Positions 8,577-18,301 of a stretch of 64,000 bases of DNA are shown here, piece after piece (the first letter of the stretch is position 1; every line of letters begins with the position of its first letter). The translations under genes were made by a program, and so were the position numbers. The notes beneath the pieces are model-generated. The model had not been told where the DNA came from. It saw only the letters and a list, made by a program, of their open reading frames with translations, and did no database searches. The stretch is from Streptomyces sp. ASQP_92 (GTDB taxonomy: Bacteria > Actinomycetota > Actinomycetes > Streptomycetales > Streptomycetaceae), in contig NZ_JAODUA010000002.1 in assembly GCF_025399895.1 (NCBI RefSeq), positions 124,001-188,000 on the forward strand, written 5' to 3'.

Positions 8577-9230
8577 TCAGAACCCCGGACCGTCGGCCCG
8601 GTCGCCCGCCCCGGCGAGCCGACCCCACAGCAGATCGGCGAGCGCCCGCACCAACTCCGCGCGGGAGCAGGGGCGTTCACCCAGCCACCAGTCGCCCGCC
8701 GCATGCATCATGCCGACGATTCCGTGCCCCCAGACCCGCGCGAGCACATCGCTCCCCGGCCCGAGGTCGATCCGCTCGGCTATGACGACGCCGAGGTCCT
8801 CGCCCATGCGGCGCAGCAGCGGCGCCGAGTGACGGCCCACGTCGAAGCCCTGCTCGGACTCGGGCGCCGGTGCGTCCTCGGCCGGATGCATCAGGAAGCG
8901 GTAGACCTGCGGCCGCGCCTCGATGGCGGCGAGATACGTCTCCAGGGTCGCCTCGACCCGCTCGCGGCGCTCGGCCGGCGCGTCGAGCGCGGCCCGCAGC
9001 GCGGAGAGCAGGGCGTCGGTGTGCCGTTTGGCGAGCGCCCGGTAGAGGCCGCCCTTGTCGCCGAAGTGGCGGTAGAGGATCGGCTTGGTGATGCCCGCCT
9101 CCGCCGCGATCGCGTTCATCGACGCCTTGGGGCCGTCCCGCAGCACCACCCGGTCCGCCGCCTCCAGCAGTTCGCGCCGCCGGCGCTCCGCCGCCGTTCG
9201 CTGCTGTTCGGCCTGCTGCGTGGTCTCCAT
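8577..9230 (-). CDS. TetR family transcriptional regulator
   Basis: A 217-residue repressor-type protein. The N-terminal helix-turn-helix is clear (LLEAADRVVLRDGPKASMNAIAAEAGITKPILYRHFGDKGGLYRAL, about residues 21-66) and the rest is an alpha-helical ligand domain. The start at 9230 has GGGGAG upstream and excludes a long spurious upstream frame. It diverges from an acyl-CoA dehydrogenase gene, and two overlapping palindromes occupy the shared intergenic region, so it most likely represses that gene in response to an acyl-CoA or related ligand. The ligand is inference. Confidence 0.9.
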   Translation of the reverse strand: METTQQAEQQRTAAERRRRELLEAADRVVLRDGPKASMNAIAAEAGITKPILYRHFGDKGGLYRALAKRHTDALLSALRAALDAPAERRERVEATLETYLAAIEARPQVYRFLMHPAEDAPAPESEQGFDVGRHSAPLLRRMGEDLGVVIAERIDLGPGSDVLARVWGHGIVGMMHAAGDWWLGERPCSRAELVRALADLLWGRLAGAGDRADGPGF

Positions 9231-9356
9231 GGGTCTCTTCTCCCCGCCCGTACTGCGTCTTCCGTGGGTTCCCGCTGTCGAAAGCCTTGCGCAACGTAAC
9301 ACTCCGCCCGCCTGCGGTGCTGCCGGGCGGGTGGCCGGTTGACAGCGGCTACCCGT

Positions 9357-9386
9357 CGGTAACAGACTGTTGTTACCGTAAGTAAC
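9357..9386. promoter_or_regulatory. Overlapping palindromic operators for the TetR regulator
   Basis: CGGTAACA, 6 bases, TGTTACCG is a perfect 8-bp dyad at 9357-9378, overlapped by GTTAC-CGTAA-GTAAC at 9372-9386. Both lie just before the acyl-CoA dehydrogenase start and in the divergent promoter region. A TTGACA at 9339-9344 could be a -35 box. Binding by the adjacent regulator is inferred. Confidence 0.65.
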
Positions 9387-9407
9387 AGTTGGAGTGGTGG
9401 AGGGGTC

Positions 9408-10634
<1,227 letters not shown>

Positions 10635-10779
10635 GCGCGCCCGCCGTACAGGCGCACAGCCGCCCGGGCGTGCCCGGTCTGCCCGGGCGGCCCCGCAACA
10701 GTGCCCTCCCGTACCTGGCCCTGGGCCGCCTTCACCGCGTATGCAGAAAGGGATGTATTCCAGCGCAGGAAGAGGCTCC

Positions 10780-12525
10780 GTGCACGACCATGACGATGCC
10801 AGAAGGGTCGGCGCCGCGAACGGGCGCGGCCCGGCGGACAAGCCCGCGGCCAAGGGCGCGGCACCGCCGCAGGGCCTGCGCGCACTACAGGGCACCGTGG
10901 GGAACGCGGCCGTCGTGCAGATGCTCCGCCGGGCCGGTCACCCGGGGGAGCGGGAGGAGCACCGGCACGGGGCCGGCTGCGGGCACGCGGCCGAGCAGCC
11001 CGCCGTGCAGCGTTCCGCCGTGCACGACGTCCTGCGCGGCAGCGGCCGCCCCCTGGACGAGGCGACCCGGGGCGACATGGAGGCGCGGCTCGGCGCGGAC
11101 TTCTCCGACGTCCGCATCCACAACGACTCCGCCGCCCGAGCCTCCGCGGCGGAGGTCGGCGCCCGCGCCTACACCTCGGGCAGCCATGTCGTCATCGGCG
11201 ACGGCGGGAACGACAAGCACACGCTGGCCCACGAGTTGACCCATGTCATCCAGCAGCGCCAGGGCCCGGTCGCGGGGACCGACAACGGCTCGGGGCTCAA
11301 GGTCTCCGATCCCTCCGACCGGTTCGAGCGGGAGGCGGAGGCCAATGCCACCCGGGTGATGTCGGGCGGCTCCGCCCGGCAGTCCGCGCCCTCGGCCCCC
11401 GAGTCCGGACCCTCGGCATCGGTCCAGAGCGCCCCAGCCGAACCGGCGGTGCAACGCGCCATCACGGTCACCCTCGACGGATACGCCAGTGCCAAGAACG
11501 TCGCGGACAAGAACGATCTGACGCGGCAACAGGTCGGCGAGTACTACCGGATGGTCGTCGTGGACGACTACAAGCTGGCCGTCGGCTACGCCCAGGACGG
11601 CGGCACCACGCTGAAGGGCCTGGCGAAGGCGCTGCGAACTCCCGCCGGGAACGGGGCAGTTGAGCTGGACGCCCTCGTCGCGGAGATTCGGCGCGTGATC
11701 GCCACCGATGTGCCGGCGGACCTGCGGGCCAACAAGAACACCCGGTACGCGGTGGAGCCCCAGGGCGGCTACGAGCACCAGAGCCTGCCCAACGGCGGCA
11801 AGGAGGGCGTCTGGGCGAATGACGACGTCATGTGGGACGAGTTCGGCCAGGGGCTTGGCGAGCGCGCCGCCGAGGCGCAGGAGACCACCGGCCGCATCGG
11901 CAGTGACCCCCTCAAGCAGCTCACCTGGGGCATGGCCAAGGAACTGCTGCCCAGGCCGCTGACCAACCTGATCTTCGACGTGCGGTTCCAGCTGGAGAGC
12001 GGCACCCTGCTCGACGAGCGGACACCGGACCAGCTCACCAGGCGGGACGCGACACCGAACGAGCCGGGCACGCTGAGGAGTTGGCACCAGGACGACTCGG
12101 GCCGACTGCCTTCCACCGGCGCGGACCACACCGGCGGCCCCGAGGCCTTCCGCGCCCAGGTCCCCGAGGAGAGCCGGGGCCTGCACGACCACTACCGCGC
12201 CCACTCCCAGGCGGGCACCGGGTCCTCGACCCTGAATGCCGCCGGGTTCCCCCGTGGCTTCGCCGAGTACACGGGAACCGGCTCGAACTCCGAGCACAAC
12301 ACCAAGGTCGTCCTCGACTACATCCAGAAGCGCGTCTATCTGACGCTCACGCACTACCAGTACTGGGGCCTGGCCGTCGCCAACGGGCGCACCTACTTCG
12401 TGCCCTCCGAAACCCAGGACGCGGTTCAGGCCGACGGCAAGATCCGCAACGGGATGCAGCGCCAGCGCATCCCGGCGGGGACGCCGTACCGCCTCATGAG
12501 CCCCTGGGTACAGATCCTGGCGTGA
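10780..12525 (+). CDS. DUF4157 (eCIS core-type) protein with unrecognised C-terminal domain
   Basis: A 581-residue protein with hallmarks of cargo or toxins linked to extracellular contractile injection systems. It starts with a charged segment (VHDHDD), then LQGTVGNAAVVQML at 36-49, a conserved repeat in this group, a His-rich linker, and a DUF4157 domain with the metalloprotease-like HELTH at 151-155. PAVQR sequences near residues 78 and 225 bracket the domain, as in multidomain effectors. Residues 228-581 match no family I recognise but contain several His/Asp-rich segments (GLHDHYRAHS, SEHNTKVVLDY). The GTG at 10780 is preferred for its AGGAAGAGG ribosome-binding site; ATGs at 10741 and 10753 are alternatives. 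No eCIS sheath or tube genes occur in the window. Confidence 0.8.
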   Translation: MHDHDDARRVGAANGRGPADKPAAKGAAPPQGLRALQGTVGNAAVVQMLRRAGHPGEREEHRHGAGCGHAAEQPAVQRSAVHDVLRGSGRPLDEATRGDMEARLGADFSDVRIHNDSAARASAAEVGARAYTSGSHVVIGDGGNDKHTLAHELTHVIQQRQGPVAGTDNGSGLKVSDPSDRFEREAEANATRVMSGGSARQSAPSAPESGPSASVQSAPAEPAVQRAITVTLDGYASAKNVADKNDLTRQQVGEYYRMVVVDDYKLAVGYAQDGGTTLKGLAKALRTPAGNGAVELDALVAEIRRVIATDVPADLRANKNTRYAVEPQGGYEHQSLPNGGKEGVWANDDVMWDEFGQGLGERAAEAQETTGRIGSDPLKQLTWGMAKELLPRPLTNLIFDVRFQLESGTLLDERTPDQLTRRDATPNEPGTLRSWHQDDSGRLPSTGADHTGGPEAFRAQVPEESRGLHDHYRAHSQAGTGSSTLNAAGFPRGFAEYTGTGSNSEHNTKVVLDYIQKRVYLTLTHYQYWGLAVANGRTYFVPSETQDAVQADGKIRNGMQRQRIPAGTPYRLMSPWVQILA

Positions 12526-12535
12526 GACATGACGA

Positions 12536-12567
12536 GGCGCTCCGCCCTCGGGTGAGGACGGAGCGCC
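12536..12567. terminator. Bidirectional hairpin between convergent genes
   Basis: GGCGCTCCG pairs perfectly with CGGAGCGCC, with an inner CCTC/GAGG stem and GGGT loop separated by one mismatch. It lies between the DUF4157 gene and the convergent glutathione peroxidase gene. Confidence 0.8.
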
Positions 12568-12585
12568 GGGGTGTCGCGTACCGGG

Positions 12586-13074
12586 TCAGGCCGGCAGGTT
12601 GGCCTCGATGAGGGCCACGACCTCGGGGGCCTCGGGCTCGGTGCGCGGCCGGATGCGGGCGGCGACCTCGCCCTGCGGCGAGATCAGGAACTTCTCGAAG
12701 TTCCACTGGATGTCGCCGGCCTCGCCGTCGGCGTCCGCCGTCTTCGTCAGCTCCGCGTAGAGCGGGTGGCGGCTCTCGCCGTTGACGTCCGTCTTCTCCA
12801 GGAGCGGGAACGTCACGCCGTACGTCGCCGAGCAGAACGTGCCGATCTCCTCGGCGGTGCCGGGCTCCTGGCCGCCGAACTGGTTGCACGGCACGCCGAG
12901 CACGGTCAGGCCGCGCTCGCCGTACTGCTGCTGGAGCCGCTCCAGGCCGGCGTACTGCGGGGTCAGACCGCACTGGGACGCGACATTGACCAGGAGCACG
13001 GCCCGGCCCTTGTACTCGCCGAGCGAGGTCGTCTGGCCGGTGAGGGTGCGCAGCGGAATGTCGTACAGGCTCAT
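12586..13074 (-). CDS. Glutathione peroxidase family protein (Cys type)
   Basis: A 162-residue thiol peroxidase. The catalytic tetrad is visible: Cys in NVASQCGLTPQY near residue 36, Gln in NQFGGQEPG near 71, Trp and Asn in WNFEKF near 125. Cysteine replaces selenocysteine. Actinomycetes lack glutathione, so thioredoxin or mycoredoxin is the likelier reductant; that is family knowledge, not sequence evidence. It starts at MSLYDIPL; upstream open frame to 13326 overlaps the neighbouring gene antisense and is not used. It follows the thioesterase gene by 32 bases and may be cotranscribed. Confidence 0.93.
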   Translation of the reverse strand: MSLYDIPLRTLTGQTTSLGEYKGRAVLLVNVASQCGLTPQYAGLERLQQQYGERGLTVLGVPCNQFGGQEPGTAEEIGTFCSATYGVTFPLLEKTDVNGESRHPLYAELTKTADADGEAGDIQWNFEKFLISPQGEVAARIRPRTEPEAPEVVALIEANLPA

Positions 13075-13106
13075 TCGGTAACTCCTTCTGGAAAAAGGTG
13101 AGTTGA

Positions 13107-13988
13107 TCAGTCGCCGGACGGGGTGAGGGGCCGGAAGAGGCCCTCTTGGACCACCGACACCAGCAGTTCGCCCGCGCGGTTGTAGATCCGGCCGCGGGCG
13201 AGGCCCCGCCCGCCCGTCGAGACCGGGGACTCCTGGTCGTACAGGAACCACTCGTCGGCGCGGAAGGGGCGGTGGAACCACATGGCGTGGTCGAGCGAGG
13301 CCATGTCGAAGCCGCGCGGGCCCCACAGCGGCTCGACCGGGATGCGCACCGCGTCGAGCAGCGTCATGTCGCTCGCGTACGTCAGCGCGCAGGTGTGCAC
13401 CAGCGGGTCGTCGCCGAGCGGGCCCACCGCGCGCATCCAGACGGCGCTGCGCGGGTCCGCGCCCTTGATCTCCTCGGGCGTCCAGCGCAGCCGGTCCACG
13501 TACCGGATGTCGAACGGCTGGCGGCGCGCCATCCGCTCCAGGGACTCCGGCAGCGCCCCCAGGTGCGCGCGGATCTCCTCGGTGACCGTCGGCAGCGACT
13601 CAGGCTCGGGGAAGTCCAGGCGCGGCGGCAGTTGGTGCTCGATGCTGCCGGGCTCGGGGCGGTGGAACGACGCCGTCAGGTTGAAGATCGTGCGGCCCTG
13701 CTGCACCGCCGTGACCCGCCGGGTGGTGAAGGAGCGCCCGTCGCGCACCCGCTCCACCTGGTACACGATCGGCACACCGGGACGGCCCGGCCGCAGGAAG
13801 TAGGCGTGCAGCGAGTGCACCGGACGCTCGCCGTCCGTGGTGCGCCCAGCCGCGACCAGGGCCTGGCCCGCGACCTGGCCGCCGAAGACCCGCTGGAGGG
13901 ACTCCTCGGGGCTGCGGCCGCGGAAGATGTTGACCTCGATCTGCTCCAGATCGAGCAGGTCGACGAGTCTCTCCGCCGGGTTGGTCAT
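13107..13988 (-). CDS. Acyl-CoA thioesterase II (TesB-like)
   Basis: A 293-residue double hot-dog enzyme that hydrolyses acyl-CoA to free acid and CoA. Family segments are QRVFGGQVAGQALVAAGRT near residue 33, VHSLHAYFLRPG near 55, DGRSFTTRRVTAVQ near 85, and in the second hot-dog LDHAMWFHRPFRADEWFLYDQESP followed by GRGLARGRIY. The start at 13988 (MTNPAERLVDLL) has upstream AGGACCGCGAC. It lies 35 bases after the helicase gene on the same strand, so helicase, thioesterase and peroxidase may form one unit. Confidence 0.92.
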   Translation of the reverse strand: MTNPAERLVDLLDLEQIEVNIFRGRSPEESLQRVFGGQVAGQALVAAGRTTDGERPVHSLHAYFLRPGRPGVPIVYQVERVRDGRSFTTRRVTAVQQGRTIFNLTASFHRPEPGSIEHQLPPRLDFPEPESLPTVTEEIRAHLGALPESLERMARRQPFDIRYVDRLRWTPEEIKGADPRSAVWMRAVGPLGDDPLVHTCALTYASDMTLLDAVRIPVEPLWGPRGFDMASLDHAMWFHRPFRADEWFLYDQESPVSTGGRGLARGRIYNRAGELLVSVVQEGLFRPLTPSGD

Positions 13989-14023
13989 GTCGTCGCGGTC
14001 CTCTCGGAACGGGGGAGTGGGGG

Positions 14024-16537
14024 TCAGAGCTCGCCGACGTCGGTGACGCGCAGCACCGCGCGGCCCTCTTCGTCGGAGGCCGCCAGATCGACCTCGGCGC
14101 TGATGCCCCAGCCATGGTCGCCGTTGGGGTCGGCGAACGCCTGGCGGACGCGCCACAGGCCGTGCGCCGCGTCCTCCTCGATGGACAGGAGCTTGGGGCC
14201 GCGGGCGTCGGGCCCGGTGCCGAGGTCGTCGTACTCGTCCCAGTACTTGTCCATCGCCTCGCCCCACGCGTCCGCGTCCCAGCCGGACTCCGCGTCCAGC
14301 TCGCCGAGCGCGGTGAGGTTGTCCAGGGCGGCCAGCTCCACCCGGCGGAACATCGCGTTGCGCACGAGGACCCGGAAGGCGCGGGCGTTGGCCGTGACCG
14401 GCTTGACCTCGTCGGCCTTCTCCTGCGCCTCCTCGGCGGTCTGCACCTCGGGGTTGGCGAGCTGCTCCCACTCGTCCAGCAGGCTGGAGTCGACCTGGCG
14501 GACCATCTCGCCGAGCCAGGCGATGAGGTCTTCCAGGTCCTCGGTCTTCAGGTCGTCGGGGATGGTGTGGTCCAGCGCCTTGTACGCGCTCGCCAGATAG
14601 CGCAGGACGATGCCCTCGGTCCGCGCGAGCTCGTACCAGGAGGTGAACTCCGTGAAGGTGAGCGCCCGTTCGTACATGTCGCGGATCACGGACTTGGGCG
14701 AGACCGGGTGGTCGCCCACCCACGGGTGCGAGGTCTTGTAGACGTTGTAGGCGTGCCAGAGGAGCTCCTCCAGCGGCTTGGGGTAGGAGATCTCCTGGAG
14801 GCGCTCCATGCGCTCCTCGTACTCGACGCCGTCCGCCTTCATCCGCCCCACGGCCTCGCCGCGCGCCTTGTTCTGCATCGCGGCGAGGATCTGGCGCGGG
14901 TCGTCGAGGGTCGACTCGACGACCGAGACCATGTCGAGCGCGTAGGAGGGCGACTCCGGGTCCAGCAGGTCGAAGGCGGCCAGCGCGAAGGTGGACAGCG
15001 GCTGGTTCAGGGCGAAGTCCTGCTGGAGGTCGACGGTGAGCCGGATCGTGCGGCCCTCGGCGTCGGGGGTGTCCAGCTGCTCCACCACGCCGCCGTCGAG
15101 CAGCGAGCGGTAGATCGCGATGGCCCGGCGGATGTGCCGCAGCTGCGCCTTGCGCGGCTCGTGGTTGTCCTCCAGGAGGTGCCGCATCGCCTCGAAGGCG
15201 TTGCCCGGCCGGGCGATCACCGAGAGCAGCATGATGTTGGTGACCCGGAAGCGGGAGGTCAGCGGCTCGGGCTCGGAGCCGATCAGCTTCTCGAAGGTGG
15301 TGTCCGACCAGGCCACGAAGCCCTCGGGGGCCTTCTTGCGGACCACCTTGCGGCGCTTCTTCGGGTCGTCGCCGGCCTTGGCGAGCGCCTTCTCGTTCTC
15401 GATGACGTGCTCGGGCGCCTGCGCGACGACATACCCCGCCGTGTCGAATCCCGCCCGGCCCGCGCGGCCCGCGATCTGGTGGAACTCCCGGGCCCGCAGG
15501 GTGCGCACGCGGGTGCCGTCGTACTTCGTCAGAGCCGTGAACAGCACCGTGCGAATGGGGACGTTGACGCCGACGCCGAGCGTGTCCGTGCCGCAGATGA
15601 CCTTCAACAGGCCTGCCTGGGCGAGCTTTTCGACCAGGCGGCGGTACTTGGGCAGCATGCCCGCGTGGTGGACGCCGATCCCGTGGCGGACGTAACGGGA
15701 CAGGTTCTGGCCGAACTTGGTGGTGAAGCGGAAGTTGCCGATCAGGTCGGCGATCTTGTCCTTCTCCTCGCGTGTACACATGTTGATCGACATGAGCGAC
15801 TGCGCCCGCTCGACCGCCTGCGCCTGCGTGAAGTGCACGATGTAGACGGGCGCCTGCCTGGTTTCGAGCAGCTCGGTCAGCGTCTCCGTGATGGGCGTCG
15901 TGACGTACTCGTACGAGAGCGGCACGGGCCGGGTCGCCGAGCGGACCACGGTGGTCTCACGGCCGGTGCGGCGCGTCAGGTCCTTCTCGAACATCGAGAC
16001 GTCGCCGAGCGTGGCCGACATCAGGACGAACTGGGCCTGGGGGAGCTCCAGGATCGGGATCTGCCAGGCCCAGCCGCGGTCGGCCTCGGCGTAGAAGTGG
16101 AACTCGTCCATCACGACCTGGCCGATGTCGGCGTGCTTGCCGTCGCGCAGCGCGATGGAGGCGAGCACCTCGGCGGTGCAGCAGATGACGGGCGCGTCCG
16201 CGTTGACGGAGGCGTCGCCGGTCAGCATGCCGACGTTCTCGGTCCCGAACAGCTTGCACAGGTCGAAGAACTTCTCCGAGACCAGCGCCTTGATCGGCGC
16301 GGTGTAGAAGGTCACCTCGTCCCGGGCCAGCGCCGCGAAGTGCGCACCCGCCGCCACCAGGCTCTTTCCCGAGCCCGTCGGGGTGGACAGAATGACGTTG
16401 GCCCCCGAGACGACCTCGATCAGCGCCTCCTCCTGGGCCGGGTACAGGGTGATGCCCTGTTCCTCGGCCCAGGTGGAGAAGGCCTCGAAAAGGGCATCGG
16501 GGTCGGCACTCGGCGGCAGCTGATCGATAAGGGTCAC
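14024..16537 (-). CDS. DEAD/DEAH-box RNA helicase, Ski2-like with DUF3516
   Basis: An 837-residue superfamily 2 helicase. Motif I is TPTGSGKS near residue 48, motif II reads MDEFHFY (DEFH variant, near 147), motif III is LMSATLG and motif VI is HQIAGRAGRAGFDTAGYV near 350. The long C-terminal half is the DUF3516 region typical of an actinobacterial group of Ski2-like helicases. The protein should unwind RNA using ATP; a cellular target is not known from sequence. Start is the GTG at 16537 (VTLIDQLPP), just ahead of the first conserved Q-motif region (TLYPAQEEAL). Confidence 0.92.
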   Translation of the reverse strand: MTLIDQLPPSADPDALFEAFSTWAEEQGITLYPAQEEALIEVVSGANVILSTPTGSGKSLVAAGAHFAALARDEVTFYTAPIKALVSEKFFDLCKLFGTENVGMLTGDASVNADAPVICCTAEVLASIALRDGKHADIGQVVMDEFHFYAEADRGWAWQIPILELPQAQFVLMSATLGDVSMFEKDLTRRTGRETTVVRSATRPVPLSYEYVTTPITETLTELLETRQAPVYIVHFTQAQAVERAQSLMSINMCTREEKDKIADLIGNFRFTTKFGQNLSRYVRHGIGVHHAGMLPKYRRLVEKLAQAGLLKVICGTDTLGVGVNVPIRTVLFTALTKYDGTRVRTLRAREFHQIAGRAGRAGFDTAGYVVAQAPEHVIENEKALAKAGDDPKKRRKVVRKKAPEGFVAWSDTTFEKLIGSEPEPLTSRFRVTNIMLLSVIARPGNAFEAMRHLLEDNHEPRKAQLRHIRRAIAIYRSLLDGGVVEQLDTPDAEGRTIRLTVDLQQDFALNQPLSTFALAAFDLLDPESPSYALDMVSVVESTLDDPRQILAAMQNKARGEAVGRMKADGVEYEERMERLQEISYPKPLEELLWHAYNVYKTSHPWVGDHPVSPKSVIRDMYERALTFTEFTSWYELARTEGIVLRYLASAYKALDHTIPDDLKTEDLEDLIAWLGEMVRQVDSSLLDEWEQLANPEVQTAEEAQEKADEVKPVTANARAFRVLVRNAMFRRVELAALDNLTALGELDAESGWDADAWGEAMDKYWDEYDDLGTGPDARGPKLLSIEEDAAHGLWRVRQAFADPNGDHGWGISAEVDLAASDEEGRAVLRVTDVGEL

Positions 16538-16681
16538 GACCCCATCTTGCCTGGCGCGGGACCGTAAGCGGGAACCGGCCACCGACGCCAAGATCATCAC
16601 GGGTAGGCTGCCGGCTCGGGCCGTCCACGGACGGGCCGTCAACGGGGCTTGTCGGCAAGAGGGATGGGGCGGGGCGCGGCC

Positions 16682-17473
16682 ATGATGGGACCAGCACACT
16701 CACTGTCGGGGGCCGCGGCCTGGCTCGGGGTGGGCGCTGCCGCTGCCGCCGCCGGGCACCCCATGCCATGGCCGGTGCTCGCCGTCGGCGCCCTCATCAC
16801 GGCGGGCGCGGCCCTCGCCCCCGACCTGGACCACAAGTCGGCGACCATCTCGCGCGCGTTCGGGCCGATCTCCAAGGGCCTGTGCGGCATCGTGGACGAG
16901 CTCTCGCACGCGGTCTACAAGGCGACCCGGGGCCCCGGCGACCCCCGCCGCAACGGCGGCCACCGCACCCTCACCCACACCTGGCTGTGGGCCGTCCTGA
17001 TCGGGGCGGGCGCCTCGGCGGCGGCGGTGTTCGGCGGGCGCTGGGCGGTCCTCGCGATCCTCTTCGTGCATCTGGTGCTGGCGGTGGAAGGCCTGCTGTG
17101 GCGGGCCGCCCGCGTCTCCAGCGACGTACTGGTGTGGCTGCTCGGCGGGACGAGCGCGTGGATCCTCGCGGGCGTCCTCGACAAGCCGGGCAACGGCTCG
17201 GACTGGCTGTTCGCCGGCCCCGGCCAGGAGTACCTGTGGCTGGGCCTGCCGATCATTCTCGGCGCGCTGGTGCACGACATCGGCGACGCCCTGACGGTCT
17301 CGGGCTGCCCGATCCTGTGGCCCATCCCGCTGGGCCGCAAGCGCTGGGCTCCGCTCGGACCGCCGAAGGGCATGCGGTTCCGTGCGGGGAGCTGGGTGGA
17401 GCTGAAGGTTCTGATGCCGGCGTTCATGGTGCTGGGGGGTTTGGGGGCGGCGGGCGCGCTGAACTTCATCTGA
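16682..17473 (+). CDS. Membrane-bound metal-dependent hydrolase (YdjM-like)
   Basis: A 263-residue membrane protein related to YdjM/LexA-regulated inner membrane hydrolases. It begins MMGPAHSLSGAAAWLG, with His in the first helix, then LAPDLDHKSAT near residue 50 and NGGHRTLTHT near 100, the conserved Asp/His metal-binding motifs. Five or so hydrophobic segments follow, with a further conserved VHDIGDALTVSGCP near 200. The start is uncertain: ATG at 16682 or 16685, or TTG at 16649. Substrate is unknown. It converges on the ABC exporter, with the second repeat cluster between them. Confidence 0.82.
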   Translation: MMGPAHSLSGAAAWLGVGAAAAAAGHPMPWPVLAVGALITAGAALAPDLDHKSATISRAFGPISKGLCGIVDELSHAVYKATRGPGDPRRNGGHRTLTHTWLWAVLIGAGASAAAVFGGRWAVLAILFVHLVLAVEGLLWRAARVSSDVLVWLLGGTSAWILAGVLDKPGNGSDWLFAGPGQEYLWLGLPIILGALVHDIGDALTVSGCPILWPIPLGRKRWAPLGPPKGMRFRAGSWVELKVLMPAFMVLGGLGAAGALNFI

Positions 17474-17549
17474 CCCCGGCGTCGCGCTTCCCTGCGGGGG
17501 TGGGGGGTTCGGGGGGTGGTTTGGCGTGCGGGGTTGGCCGTGCCCGTTT

Positions 17550-18150
17550 GCGCAGTTCCCCGCGCCCCTGAGGCCGCCGTCCGCCGTTGCCCGGGGCCGC
17601 CCCTTGCGCAGTTCCCCGCGCCCCTGGGGTGGTGCGGTTCGTCTTTGTCCGTCGGTGGTGGGTGGTTGCTCGCGCAGTTCCTCGCGCCCCTGAGGGGGGT
17701 GCGGTTTGTTTGTGTCGGTCGGTTGTGTGTGGTTGGTCGCGCAGTTCCCCGCGCCCCTGGGGGGGGTGCGGTTTGTTTGTGTCGGTCGGTTGTGTGTGGT
17801 TGCTCGCGCAGTTCCTCGCGCCCCTGGGGGTGCCGTCTGTCTTTGTTTGTTGGCTGTGTGGGGTCCCTTGTGGCCCTACGGGCGCCGTCCGGGACAGCGC
17901 CCTGAAGGGGCGCGGGGAACTGCGCGAGCAACCACGCACGGTCTGCTGTGAAAGACGGACGGTGGGGGCCCGCGCCGCGGTGCTGGGAAGCAGCGCGTTC
18001 CAGGGGCGCGGGGAACTGCGCGAGCAACCACGCACGGTCCGCAGCGAGAGAGGGACGGTGGGAGCCCGCGCCGCGGTGCCGGGGAGCAGGGTGTCCAGGG
18101 GCGCGGGGAACTGCGCGAGCAACCACGCACGGTCCGCAGCGCACAGACGG
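17550..18150. repeat. Bidirectional cluster of dispersed repeat: five inverted and three direct copies
   Basis: The core AGGGGCGCGGGGAACTGCGC appears in reverse orientation (GCGCAGTTCC(C/T)CGCGCCCCT) starting near 17550, 17606, 17672, 17739 and 17806, with a 66-67-bp period in the last four. It then appears in forward orientation at 17906, 18002 and 18097, with a 95-96-bp period, each followed by GAGCAACCACGCACGGTC as in the 8-kb array. The two halves could fold on each other around 17860. The inverted half is unusually T/G rich (TTTGTTTGTGTCGGTCGG). The cluster lies between convergent genes and carries no credible gene. Confidence 0.88.
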
Positions 18151-18167
18151 CCCGGGGCCACCCCGAG

Positions 18168-18285
18168 CGTGCCGGGCCGCACCTTGCCCCGAGGGCGCCC
18201 CGGCGCAGCCGAGCACGCCGAGCCGCACCCTGCCCCGAGGGCACCCCGGCCCAGCCGAGCGTGCCGGGCCCCCGCCCCGAGGGCC
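18168..18285. repeat. 45-bp tandem repeat, about 2.5 units
   Basis: Segments of the form CGCACC(T/C)TGCCCCGAGGGC recur at 18181 and 18226 with a truncated third near 18271, a 45-base spacing. It adjoins the bidirectional repeat cluster and ends just before the ABC exporter stop codon. It is noncoding. Confidence 0.7.
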
Positions 18286-18301
18286 GCCCGCGCGCCGCAG
18301 G

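Noticed and set aside
8051..8628. Short frames encoding AQFPAPL-type repeats in the 140-bp array
   Set aside because: They arise in several frames from the same noncoding repeat; no ribosome-binding site or conservation is expected.
14114..16567. 817-codon antisense frame over the helicase
   Set aside because: Shadow of the helicase codon bias; no start context or domain.
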